A stretch of DNA of 64,000 nt, from positions 800,752 to 864,751 of the forward strand of contig NZ_VMRJ01000003.1 of the NCBI RefSeq assembly GCF_007713685.1, in the 5' to 3' direction. This stretch comes from Hymenobacter setariae. GTDB taxonomy: Bacteria > Bacteroidota > Bacteroidia > Cytophagales > Hymenobacteraceae. This document shows, piece after piece, positions 15,231 to 22,157 of this stretch. A program made the translations under genes and the position numbers. Below the pieces are notes generated by a model. It was not told where the DNA came from. It did no database searches and saw only the letters and a program-made list of their open reading frames with translations. How positions within the stretch are numbered: the first letter of the stretch is position 1; each line of letters starts with the position of its first letter.

Positions 15231-15947
15231 ATGAAGACCCTACGCTTTTCTTTTTCCTACTTGCTGGCGCTATTGCTGTTGGTAGGGCACTTTGCACAGG
15301 CACAATCCTCGACGGTAACGACTGACAAGCCGAAAGGCATGAACAAAACCACGAAGGGCGGTATTATTGGCGGCCTGGGTGGTGCGGCTGGTGGTGCCAT
15401 TCTGGGCCGCGTTATTGGCGGTAAGTCGGGTACGGCCAAGGGCGCTATCCTAGGTGCTGTAGTAGGCGGTGCGGGCGGTGCGCTCATCGGCCGCAAGATG
15501 GATAAGCAAGCCGCCGAGCTACGCCGCGACCTCGAAGGCGCCAAAGTAGAGCGCATTGGTGAGGGCATCAAAATCACGTTCGCCTCGGGCATTCTGTTCG
15601 CGTCTAACTCGTCGAGCCTAACGGCCGCTGCTACGGGCAATATCGATGAGCTAGCCACCACGCTCCAGAAATATGCTGATACCAACGTGGTAATCGATGG
15701 CCATACCGATGCGTCGGGCTCCGATGCCATCAACCAGCCTCTGAGCCAGCGTCGTGCCCAAGCCGTGGCCAACGAACTGACCGCCAAAGGTGTAGAAACT
15801 AGCCGCATCACGGCTACGGGCTATGGCTCGTCGCAGCCCGTGGCCGACAACACGACTGTAGCTGGCAAAGCCGCTAACCGCCGTGTTGAGGTTGCCATCT
15901 TCGCCAACGAGAAAATGCAGAAGGCTGCCAAACGCGGTCAGCTGTAA
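15231..15947 (+). CDS. glycine-zipper OmpA-family protein (paralogue 2)
   Basis: 238 residues from the ATG at 15231. It parallels paralogue 1 almost residue for residue (GALIGRKMDKQAAEL, GEGIKITF, GYGS-QPVADNTT, NRRVEVAI). Here, however, the signal peptide ends in HFAQAQ without a lipobox cysteine, so the protein should be released by signal peptidase I instead of lipidated. The first zipper is GGIIGGLGGAAGGAILG. The OmpA Asp and Arg are retained (DGHTDASG, RRAQAVANEL). It probably binds peptidoglycan and inserts or packs through its glycine zipper. It has its own terminator. Confidence 0.88.
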   Translation: MKTLRFSFSYLLALLLLVGHFAQAQSSTVTTDKPKGMNKTTKGGIIGGLGGAAGGAILGRVIGGKSGTAKGAILGAVVGGAGGALIGRKMDKQAAELRRDLEGAKVERIGEGIKITFASGILFASNSSSLTAAATGNIDELATTLQKYADTNVVIDGHTDASGSDAINQPLSQRRAQAVANELTAKGVETSRITATGYGSSQPVADNTTVAGKAANRRVEVAIFANEKMQKAAKRGQL

Positions 15948-15962
15948 GGCTTACTAACTCAC

Positions 15963-15995
15963 AAAAAAGCGGCTCTGCAAGGAGCCGCTTTTTTT
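15963..15995 (+). terminator. intrinsic terminator of OmpA paralogue 2
   Basis: AAAAAGCGGCTC / GAGCCGCTTTTT with a 6-nt loop, flanked by A and T runs. Confidence 0.88.
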
Positions 15996-16043
15996 GTGCC
16001 CAGCCACAACAACCTAGGGCCGGGCTTGGCGGTACAATCAGCT

Positions 16044-16820
16044 ATGCCTACTCCCGCCACCTACGCTGCCTCGCCTACCGACAAGGCGCTGGCCGACCAT
16101 GCTATCCTGAATGAGTTTTTTGGGCCGGTGCCTACCGCGGCCCGGCGCACGCCCATGCGTGAGCTCATTTCGACCTTGCTGTCGCACCGCACCACCCACG
16201 CCGATGAAGAACTAGCCTACGACCGTATGCTCGAAGCCTTCGGCGACTGGGAAGGCGTACTGGCAGCGCCGCTCGACGACCTGATTCATGCCATCCGCAC
16301 CACGCGCTGGCCAGCTACACAGGCGCCCCGCATTCAAGAAATACTGGGGCGCATCAAAGCAGAAACTGGGGGGAGCTTCAATCTCGATTTTCTGGCCGAT
16401 TGGCCTACCGAGCGCAGCATGACCTGGCTGACCGACATGCCCGGAATTGGCTTAAAAACGGCTTCGTTAGTACTCCTCTTTAATTTCCGCAAGCCCGTGC
16501 TTCCCGTCGATGCGCACGTGCATCGCGTGGCGCAGCGCGTGGGCTTCCTAGGTCCTAAGGTGTCGGTCGAGAAGGCCCATGCTGTGCTGTTAGATATGCT
16601 AAAGCCGCAGCTCGACCCCGAAGGCTTATTTAATTTTCACAAGCATAATTATTGGCTTGGCCAGCAAATCTGCTTTTTTCAAAAGCCTAATTGCCCGCGC
16701 TGCCCGCTCAAAGGGTTTTGCAGCTACTACCAAGAGCACTATGGAGAAGCCACGCCCGAGGCCCTAGCAGCTACCCCCAAGCACTGGGATGCGGCGGCCT
16801 GGGGCCAACTCCCGCACTAA
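16044..16820 (+). CDS. endonuclease III-like DNA glycosylase (HhH-GPD, 4Fe-4S)
   Basis: 258 residues from the ATG at 16044, preferred to an upstream GTG inside the preceding terminator region. It has the HhH-GPD fold: LISTLLSHRTTHADE where Nth enzymes have LSAQTTD, the hairpin MPGIGLKTASLVL with the candidate catalytic Lys, and the Asp of PVDAHVHRVAQRVG. The C-terminal cluster C-x6-C-x2-C-x5-C (ICFFQKPNCPRCPLKGFC) binds 4Fe-4S. It probably excises oxidised pyrimidines and cleaves the strand. The SHRTTH variant loop separates it from canonical Nth, so substrate preference may differ; I give no symbol. The radical SAM gene follows after 79 bp. Confidence 0.88.
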   Translation: MPTPATYAASPTDKALADHAILNEFFGPVPTAARRTPMRELISTLLSHRTTHADEELAYDRMLEAFGDWEGVLAAPLDDLIHAIRTTRWPATQAPRIQEILGRIKAETGGSFNLDFLADWPTERSMTWLTDMPGIGLKTASLVLLFNFRKPVLPVDAHVHRVAQRVGFLGPKVSVEKAHAVLLDMLKPQLDPEGLFNFHKHNYWLGQQICFFQKPNCPRCPLKGFCSYYQEHYGEATPEALAATPKHWDAAAWGQLPH

Positions 16821-16899
16821 CTTTCGTAGGGCGAACTTTGTAGTTCGCGTAGCTGTGGCATTTTCGCAGCCCCGCGAGCTCCTCAGTTTGCCCTCAGCT

Positions 16900-17883
16900 A
16901 TGCGTCTCGTTCGCCACCCGGTTCTCTGCAACTACTACGTCACGTACCGCTGCAACGCGAAGTGCTCTTTTTGTGATATCTGGGAGAAGCCGTCGCCCTA
17001 TATCACGCTAGCCGATGTTGAGCAAAATCTGCGTGACCTCAAGCGTCTAGGGGTGAGGGTAATAGACTTTACGGGCGGCGAGCCACTGCTGCACCGTCAG
17101 CTGCCCGAGTTTTTGGCGTTGGCCCGGCAGCTGGGCTTCATCACCACCGTCACGACCAACGGCCTGCTCTACCCGAAGAATGCGCAGAAGCTGCGCGGTC
17201 TGGTCGATATGCTGCATTTCTCGCTCGACTCGGCCGACCGCGCCACCCACGACCTAGGGCGCGGTGTGGCCTGCTACGATTTTGTGCTCGAAAGCATTCG
17301 GGTGGCGAAGGAGCTGGGTGAGCGGCCCGATATTCTGTTCACCGTCTTCCGCAAAAACCTGGCGGACCTAGAGGCGGTGTACCGCGATATTACGCAGCCC
17401 AATGGCTTGATGCTCATTATTAACCCGGCGTTCGATTATGGTGAGGTCGAAACTGGCGAGCAGCTCACAGAGGAGGAGCTGACCTATCTATCAGCCTTTG
17501 GCAAGCGCCGGGGCGTGTACCTCAACGAAGGCTTCATTGCCTTGCGCCGCGATGGGGGCAACCACGTGGCCGCGCCCGTGTGCCGGGCTGCCAGCACCAC
17601 CTTAGTCATCTCGCCCAGCAACGAGCTGGTGCTGCCCTGCTACCACCTAGGTGAGCAGAAATTCCCCATCGGTGGCCAGCTGTTTGACCTCTACAATGCT
17701 CCCGCCACCCAGCGCCTCGCCGCCCTCGAAGGCCGCCTGCCGCAGTGCGAGGGCTGCACCATCAACTGCTACATGCAGCCCAGCTTCGCAGTCGAAACTA
17801 GCAAGTACTTCTGGGAAGCCCTGCCAAGTACGCTGAAATACAACTGGGAAAAGGGTACTTGGAAGCGTCTGCTGCGCGCTTAG
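16900..17883 (+). CDS. radical SAM protein with SPASM-like C-terminus
   Basis: 327 residues from the ATG at 16900. The cluster motif CNAKCSFC (C-x3-C-x2-C) near residue 16 binds the SAM-cleaving 4Fe-4S; DFTGGEPLL is the SAM-binding glycine motif. The C-terminal third has more cysteines (PVCRAAS, LPCYHLG, QCEGCTINCYM) that could hold an auxiliary cluster as in SPASM/twitch proteins. Such proteins modify peptides or other substrates; no substrate peptide gene is visible beside it. It is close downstream of the glycosylase and may share its transcript. The substrate is unknown. Confidence 0.85.
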   Translation: MRLVRHPVLCNYYVTYRCNAKCSFCDIWEKPSPYITLADVEQNLRDLKRLGVRVIDFTGGEPLLHRQLPEFLALARQLGFITTVTTNGLLYPKNAQKLRGLVDMLHFSLDSADRATHDLGRGVACYDFVLESIRVAKELGERPDILFTVFRKNLADLEAVYRDITQPNGLMLIINPAFDYGEVETGEQLTEEELTYLSAFGKRRGVYLNEGFIALRRDGGNHVAAPVCRAASTTLVISPSNELVLPCYHLGEQKFPIGGQLFDLYNAPATQRLAALEGRLPQCEGCTINCYMQPSFAVETSKYFWEALPSTLKYNWEKGTWKRLLRA

Positions 17884-17956
17884 CGTAGCGCCTTAGTGCT
17901 ATCAACGAGCCGGTAGGCTACCTAGGGGCCACTGTGCTCGCTAACGGCGGCTGTCC

Positions 17957-17964
17957 TACATTTG
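17957..17964 (+). promoter_or_regulatory. -7 element TACATTTG for the gamma-carbonic anhydrase gene
   Basis: TACATTTG fits TAnnTTTG and lies 25 bp before the ATG at 17990, a normal leader length. The -33 box is not evident. Confidence 0.6.
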
Positions 17965-17989
17965 GCCGCTCACCTTACTTATTTGCCTC

Positions 17990-18523
17990 ATGCCTGCTCT
18001 ATTGCTGCCCGTTCAAGGCATCATGCCCACCATTGGCCCTGACTGCTTTTTAGCTGATAATGCTACAGTGGTGGGCGATGTAGTACTAGGCCGAGGCTGC
18101 ACAGTGTGGTTTACGGCCGTGATTCGGGGCGACGTTAATAGCATCCGCATCGGCGACGAAACCAACATTCAGGATGGCGCAGTACTGCACTGTACCTATC
18201 AAAAGGCAGCCCTTACAATCGGGTCGCGGGTAAGCATTGGCCACCGAGCACTAGTGCACGGCTGCACCGTCGAGGACGACGTGCTCATCGGCATGGGCGC
18301 CATTGTGATGGACCACGCTTTAGTAGGCCGCGGCTGCCTCATTGCAGCGGGCGCCGTGGTGCTCGAAAATATGGTGTGTGAGCCAGGCTATCTCTACGCG
18401 GGGGTGCCCGCTAAGAAAATAAAGCCCGTAAGCGAGGCACAAGCCGAAGGCTTGCGCCGCACGGCGGCCAATTACCAGCTATACGCCAGTTGGTTTACCG
18501 ACGGTGCAACAGCGGTGGTATAG
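17990..18523 (+). CDS. gamma-carbonic anhydrase family protein (left-handed beta-helix)
   Basis: A 177-residue hexapeptide-repeat protein (GRGCTVWFTAVIRGD, then GDETNIQDGAVLH). Three zinc-ligand histidines are at 67, 85 and 90 (AVLHC and IGHRALVHG), in the arrangement of gamma-class carbonic anhydrases and YrdA/PaaY proteins. A C-terminal helix (AEGLRRTAANYQLYA) packs on the beta-helix. It should form a trimer with zinc between subunits and may hydrate CO2 or have a related hydrolase role. It stands alone between a promoter and a terminator. Confidence 0.92.
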   Translation: MPALLLPVQGIMPTIGPDCFLADNATVVGDVVLGRGCTVWFTAVIRGDVNSIRIGDETNIQDGAVLHCTYQKAALTIGSRVSIGHRALVHGCTVEDDVLIGMGAIVMDHALVGRGCLIAAGAVVLENMVCEPGYLYAGVPAKKIKPVSEAQAEGLRRTAANYQLYASWFTDGATAVV

Positions 18524-18529
18524 CAAAAT

Positions 18530-18561
18530 AGCCGCTGCTTGCCTTTAAGCAAACAGCGGCT
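18530..18561. terminator. hairpin between convergent gamma-CA and CorC-type genes
   Basis: AGCCGCTG-c-TTGC pairs with GCAA-a-CAGCGGCT around a 6-nt loop. It lies 6 bp after the plus-strand stop codon and 27 bp before the end of the minus-strand gene. Confidence 0.7.
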
Positions 18562-18588
18562 AATGCGAAAAAAGCTTGTAGCAAGACC

Positions 18589-19914
18589 CTAAGCGGCCAG
18601 TGGGTCTACATCGGCTGGCACTAGCGGGGTCAGCACGCGTAGTTGTACCATCTCTACTACCCGGCCGGCCCGGCTGAGCACCCGGAACTCGTAGGGTTCG
18701 AGTACGGCCACGTCGCCTACTTCCGGAATATTGCCATACAGCACATTCAGCAGGCCGCCCACCGTTTCGTAGTCGTCGCCTTCGGGTAGGGGATAAGGGA
18801 GGTATTCGTTAGCGTCGGGGATAGGGGTAGAGGTATTAACCCGATATTCCGATTCAGAAATCTTTTCCACTACCGGCACTTCATTATCGTACTCGTCCTG
18901 GATTTCGCCTACCAGCTCTTCCATGATGTCCTCGATAGTTACGATGCCTGACACACCACCAAACTCGTCGCTCACCACCGCCATCACAATGTGCTTGCGC
19001 TGAAACTGGCGCAACAGGCGGTTGATTTTCTTGGTTTCGGGCACGAAGTAGGCCGGGCGCATAATGCGGGCTAGCTCTAGCGGCTCACCGCGCCGCACAA
19101 TGGGCAGCAAATCTTTGACATTGAGCACACCCACAATATTGTCGATGCTGCCTTCATATACTGGCAAGCGCGAGTAGCCTTCGCTGAAAATCTTCTCGAG
19201 CAACTTTTCTTCCGGCGCATTCACGTCGAGAGCAGCGAGTTTGGTGCGAGGCACCATTATCTGCTTTACCATCCGGTCGTTGAACTGGAAGACGTTTTCA
19301 ATCAGCTCGTGTTCTGAGTCCTGAATCTCACCGCTCTCTTTGCTTTGGTCGAGCAAAAGGCGCAGCTCTTCGGCTGTGTGCACATCGCTGCCGTGCACGG
19401 CTTTTACACCAAATAGACCCAGCAAGCCGTTTGACAACTTATTCAGCAGCCAAATAGCCGGAAACGTAACAATATAAAAGATGCGCAGCGGTGCAACGAT
19501 AGACAGAGTGGTTGCCTCTGGCTTCTGAATGGCCAGCACCTTAGGTGCCTGCTCGCCAATAACAATGTGCAGCACCGTGATAGTGGCAAACGAAGCCACT
19601 AGCGCAATGCTATGCACTGTTTCGGGAGAAACTACCAGCCCAAGCTTGTGGATGATGGCCAGTAGGACTTCGGCTACGACACTCTCCCCAATCCAACCTA
19701 GGCCTAGCGAAGCCAGCGTAATACCGAGCTGCGTGGCCGACAGGTACGCCTCCAGATTGTGCAACATCGTCTGGGTGAGCCGGGCCAGCTTGTTGCCCTC
19801 CTGAGCACGCAAGTCAATCTGAGAAGAGCGAACCTTGACTAGGGCAAACTCGGCGGCGACGAAAAACCCGTTGATTAAAACGAGTAGGAGGGTAATCAGT
19901 ATTTTTAAGCCCAT
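18589..19914 (-). CDS. CNNM/CorC (HlyC) family transporter, DUF21-CBS-CBS-CorC_HlyC
   Basis: A 441-residue inner-membrane protein. The N-terminal DUF21/CNNM domain (about residues 1-195) has four hydrophobic segments and the SATQLGITLASLGLGW motif. Two CBS domains follow (about 215-335; IMVPRTKLAALDV and EFGGVSGIVTIEDIMEELVGEI), then a CorC_HlyC domain (about 355-430; YETVGGLLNVLYGNIP). Homologues export or balance Mg2+ or Co2+; the old name 'hemolysin' is misleading. It is a single gene with its own TACTTTTG promoter and is convergent with the gamma-carbonic anhydrase gene. Confidence 0.92.
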   Translation of the reverse strand: MGLKILITLLLVLINGFFVAAEFALVKVRSSQIDLRAQEGNKLARLTQTMLHNLEAYLSATQLGITLASLGLGWIGESVVAEVLLAIIHKLGLVVSPETVHSIALVASFATITVLHIVIGEQAPKVLAIQKPEATTLSIVAPLRIFYIVTFPAIWLLNKLSNGLLGLFGVKAVHGSDVHTAEELRLLLDQSKESGEIQDSEHELIENVFQFNDRMVKQIMVPRTKLAALDVNAPEEKLLEKIFSEGYSRLPVYEGSIDNIVGVLNVKDLLPIVRRGEPLELARIMRPAYFVPETKKINRLLRQFQRKHIVMAVVSDEFGGVSGIVTIEDIMEELVGEIQDEYDNEVPVVEKISESEYRVNTSTPIPDANEYLPYPLPEGDDYETVGGLLNVLYGNIPEVGDVAVLEPYEFRVLSRAGRVVEMVQLRVLTPLVPADVDPLAA

Positions 19915-19962
19915 GTGGTCGGCTCCCCTCAGACGCGGACGGTCGGGCAGCCTTTATAAGGC

Positions 19963-19970
19963 CAAAAGTA
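19963..19970 (-). promoter_or_regulatory. -7 element TACTTTTG for the CorC-type gene
   Basis: On the minus strand TACTTTTG fits TAnnTTTG and lies about 48 bp before the start codon at 19914. Confidence 0.6.
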
Positions 19971-20058
19971 CGGAGTTTAAAGGAGCGGGTTGACGTCGAG
20001 GTAATTGATAACGTCAGAACCGCTCGTTATCTACCGCTAAAAGAAGAGTTTATAACGC

Positions 20059-20093
20059 AAAAAAGGCGCCTTTTACCTAAAAAGCACCTTTTT
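20059..20093 (-). terminator. terminator of the tRNA-like gene
   Basis: On the minus strand AAAAAGGTGC pairs with GCGCCTTTTT (one G-U) around a loop of about 14 nt and is followed by more T. It lies 10 nt after the tRNA-like 3' end. Confidence 0.75.
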
Positions 20094-20102
20094 CACAAAT
20101 TG

Positions 20103-20226
20103 CTGTAGCGGAAGGACTTGAACCTCCACGAAGTGGTTAGTCGCGGCTCCGAGAAGCGTGCAATTTATCCCATTACTCTTCACCCCCGAGATAGGAGGGC
20201 GTGTCTGCCAATTTCACCACACTACA
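20103..20226 (-). tRNA. tRNA-Leu-like RNA of abnormal length (124 nt), anticodon uncertain
   Basis: On the minus strand a 7-bp acceptor stem (TGTAGTG with CGCTACA, one T-G pair) and a leucine-type D arm (GTGAAATTGGCAGACAC) are present. The anticodon stem is CCCTC/GGGGG (one T-G pair) with loop CTATCTC, and the T arm is GGAGG-TTCAAGT-CCTTC. The region between anticodon and T arms is about 55 nt instead of the roughly 15 nt of a leucine or serine tRNA. The loop would read ATC as anticodon with a T at position 37, which is unusual. The discriminator is G, and CCA is not encoded. A strong promoter and a terminator bracket it. It may be a highly divergent tRNA, a tRNA carrying an insertion, or a tRNA-derived regulatory RNA. 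Confidence 0.6.
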
Positions 20227-20264
20227 AGGTTTGGTATCGAAGCGCCGTTTGCGTTTTGATATGT

Positions 20265-20297
20265 CAAAGGTAAAGCGAATTTTCTTAATTATGCAAA
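20265..20297 (-). promoter_or_regulatory. consensus promoter of the tRNA-like gene
   Basis: TTTG (20297-20294), 21 bp, TACCTTTG (20272-20265) on the minus strand is a full match to the Bacteroidota promoter. The predicted transcript starts about 30 nt before the tRNA-like 5' end. Confidence 0.8.
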
Positions 20298-20375
20298 TTT
20301 TATTTAAAAAAGAGTAAAAAATTATTTAATCTTCAATCAAAGACCGAATTTATAATAGTATTTGTTATGTGTGCC

Positions 20376-20383
20376 TAGCTTTG
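20376..20383 (+). promoter_or_regulatory. -7 element TAGCTTTG for the Lrp/AsnC gene
   Basis: TAGCTTTG lies 27 bp before the ATG at 20411. It overlaps a possible earlier ATG at 20369, which argues for the later start. Confidence 0.6.
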
Positions 20384-20410
20384 TCTTTTCATCCTTACTG
20401 TCTTTTTATT

Positions 20411-20899
20411 ATGTCCCGCCCCTATGAGTTAGACGACACTGACCGCCGTATCATCAGTTTGCTAGTGAAGGATGCCAAACTGCCCTATTCTGAAATAGCT
20501 CGCCAACTACAAGTCTCCGGCGGCACTATCCATGTGCGCATGACGCGGCTCGAAGAATTAGGTATTGTGCGTGGCGCTACCCTAGACCTTGATTTGCAAA
20601 AGGTCGGCTATAGCATCCAGGCTTTTCTAGGCATCTATCTGCTCAAGAGTTCTTACTGCGACAGCGTCATCGAGCGGCTGCGCGGCATTCCCGAGGTGGT
20701 AAGCCTGCATTTCACCACAGGTAGCTACAACCTGTTTGCCCGCTTGGCTTGCCGCGATACCCAGCACCTGCGCAATGTGCTGCACGACCAGGTGCAACAG
20801 ATAGAGGGTGTGGAGCGCACCGAAACTTTAATCTCGCTAGACGAAGTGTTTAGCCGCTCGGTACAGCTAGAGCCAACCGCTCAGCCAATAGCCGGGTAG
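20411..20899 (+). CDS. Lrp/AsnC family transcriptional regulator
   Basis: 162 residues from the ATG at 20411 (MSRPYELDDTDRRII), the usual start for this family. It has an N-terminal winged helix-turn-helix (YSEIARQLQVSGGTIHVRM, residues about 25-50) and a C-terminal RAM/AsnC ligand domain (AFLGIYLLKS to TETLISLDEVF), which forms octamers and binds amino acids. Global or local feast-famine regulation is likely; targets are unknown. It is transcribed away from the tRNA-like gene and ends at a perfect 35-bp hairpin. The DNA before it is unusually AT-rich for the window. Confidence 0.93.
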   Translation: MSRPYELDDTDRRIISLLVKDAKLPYSEIARQLQVSGGTIHVRMTRLEELGIVRGATLDLDLQKVGYSIQAFLGIYLLKSSYCDSVIERLRGIPEVVSLHFTTGSYNLFARLACRDTQHLRNVLHDQVQQIEGVERTETLISLDEVFSRSVQLEPTAQPIAG

Positions 20900-20905
20900 C
20901 GACAG

Positions 20906-20979
20906 AAGCCCTAGGTCCATATGTAAAGGAGCCACCAACATTCGTGTTGGTGGCTCCTTTACATATGGACCTAGGGCTT
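20906..20979. repeat. perfect 35-bp inverted repeat with TTCG loop (terminator-like)
   Basis: Arms 20906-20940 and 20945-20979 are perfectly complementary over 35 bp around the tetraloop TTCG. Each arm contains CCTAGG and CATATG. It begins 7 bp after the Lrp/AsnC stop. Only a short T content follows, so termination would depend on the stem itself. Confidence 0.9.
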
Positions 20980-21062
20980 GAAAGAACCTTGTTACGGGGG
21001 AGCTGTGCCTTTACGTTTCTTAATTTTTGACTCATTGACAACCGGCATTGCCCTACGAAAGC

Positions 21063-21125
21063 AACCCTAGCCACAAAAAAGCCCCGCGTAGTCTCACTAC
21101 GCGGGGCTTTTTTGTGGCTAGGGTT
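21063..21125. terminator. perfect 30-bp hairpin terminator
   Basis: Arms 21063-21092 and 21096-21125 are perfectly complementary around a 3-nt loop. A and T runs lie inside the stem, so it serves both strands. It lies 4 bp after the end of the minus-strand secreted-protein gene, and 84 bp separate it from the 35-bp repeat. Confidence 0.88.
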
Positions 21126-21129
21126 AGTC

Positions 21130-21483
21130 TTACATTACCGACTTGGTCGTCGAGGTAGTCTTGGTAGACTTCGACTGCATGCCTGGAGCGGTGTTGGTCT
21201 TAGTCGTAGTCGACGACTTGCTCATGCCCGAGGGCGTAGTCATGGTGCTCGACTTGCTCGTGCTGGCTTGGCTTTTAGTGGTAGTTGCCGATTTGCTCAT
21301 GCCCGCTGGGTTGGTCATGGTTGTCGTGCGGGTTGTGGTTTTGGTCGCTGGGGCTTGCGTCGTTTTGGTGGTCATGGTTTTCGACGTGCTGCTTGTGGTG
21401 GTAGCGGCCGGGGTCGTTTGGGCGTGGGCAGCGATGCTACCGGCTACGAGCAGCGTGGCGAAAAGGGAGGTGAGGCGTTGCAT
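21130..21483 (-). CDS. secreted Thr/Ser/Lys-rich low-complexity protein
   Basis: 117 residues from the ATG at 21483, which gives a clean signal peptide (MQRLTSLFATLLVAG, cleavage near AHAQ). The mature part is almost wholly Thr, Ser, Lys, Ala and Met. It carries imperfect repeats of the form TTPSGMSKSSTTTK / TNPAGMSKSATTTK and is strongly basic and disordered. It has no recognised domain. Such proteins are candidates for O-glycosylation (Bacteroidota glycosylate D-S/T motifs, but none is obvious here) or for polyanion binding. The long plus-strand frames across it are mirror images of its repeats. Confidence 0.65.
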   Translation of the reverse strand: MQRLTSLFATLLVAGSIAAHAQTTPAATTTSSTSKTMTTKTTQAPATKTTTRTTTMTNPAGMSKSATTTKSQASTSKSSTMTTPSGMSKSSTTTKTNTAPGMQSKSTKTTSTTKSVM

Positions 21484-21648
21484 GGGATGTGAAAAAATAG
21501 GTGGAAGAAGTGTTGCCCTAGGTGGCAGAAAATGTGCCAAAAGGTAAGGCACCTGCAGAGTAGAAACAGCGGGCACTGTCGAGAATATTTTACGATAAGT
21601 TTGGCATGCTAGGTTGTGTTCGCAGTCGCAGCAGTGCCTTAAAATAGC

Positions 21649-21683
21649 AAAAGCCCCTCGCCTAGTGAGGGCGAGGGGCTTTT
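21649..21683. terminator. intrinsic terminator downstream of trxA
   Basis: AAAAGCCCCTCGCC / GGCGAGGGGCTTTT around a 7-nt loop, 25 bp after the trxA stop on the minus strand. Confidence 0.85.
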
Positions 21684-21708
21684 ACATAAAGCGAGGCAGC
21701 GGAGCTAC

Positions 21709-22038
21709 CTAGGCAGTTACCTGAGCTTCGAGCTTCTGAGCGAGCACGTGCTTAGGCACGGCGCCTACTTGCTTGTCTACAATCTGGCCGTTCTTAAAGA
21801 CCAGCAGCGTAGGGATGCTGCGGATGCCAAACTTCATTGAGGTCTGTGGATTAGCGTCTACATCTACCTTGCCGATGATGGCTTTGCCTTCGTATTCGCC
21901 AGCCAACTCTTCTACTACGGGGCCTACCATGCGGCAGGGGCCGCACCATTCGGCCCAAAAGTCCACGAGTACTGGCTTATCCGAGTTGATAATCTCCTCG
22001 AAGTTGGCGTCGGTTATTTCAATTGCTTTGTGCGCCAT
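21709..22038 (-). CDS. trxA: thioredoxin
   Basis: A 109-residue cytosolic thioredoxin with the redox motif WCGPC in [15 protein letters not shown] (about residue 31), the cis-Pro segment [13 protein letters not shown] and the conserved DVDANPQTS strand. It reduces disulfides in ribonucleotide reductase, peroxiredoxins and other proteins using thioredoxin reductase. It lies between dnaE (same strand, upstream) and a strong terminator. The 119-bp spacer and a TACCTTGC element suggest it has its own promoter. Confidence 0.96.
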   Translation of the reverse strand: MAHKAIEITDANFEEIINSDKPVLVDFWAEWCGPCRMVGPVVEELAGEYEGKAIIGKVDVDANPQTSMKFGIRSIPTLLVFKNGQIVDKQVGAVPKHVLAQKLEAQVTA

Positions 22039-22092
22039 GACGCTAAGGTTTTATTAGTGAAAAAACGTCCGGCGTGTACGGCCGACAAGGCC

Positions 22093-22100
22093 GCAAGGTA
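22093..22100 (-). promoter_or_regulatory. possible -7 element TACCTTGC for trxA
   Basis: On the minus strand TACCTTGC differs from TAnnTTTG at two positions and lies about 55 bp before the trxA start; a TTG occurs roughly 17 bp upstream. This is a weak candidate. Confidence 0.35.
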
Positions 22101-22157
22101 GCGGAGTGCGAGTAAAACAACAGTGGTGGTAGAAAGTTCAGCGCTAGTTCATACGCC

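Noticed and set aside
21130..21483. Possible CRISPR-like repetition in the Thr/Ser gene
   Set aside because: Repeats are short, imperfect, in frame and encode a low-complexity protein; there are no regular spacers or cas genes.
21143..21547. Val/Leu-rich plus-strand ORF resembling a membrane protein
   Set aside because: It is the mirror of the Thr/Ser codon repeats in the secreted protein gene; the signal peptide and terminator support the minus strand.
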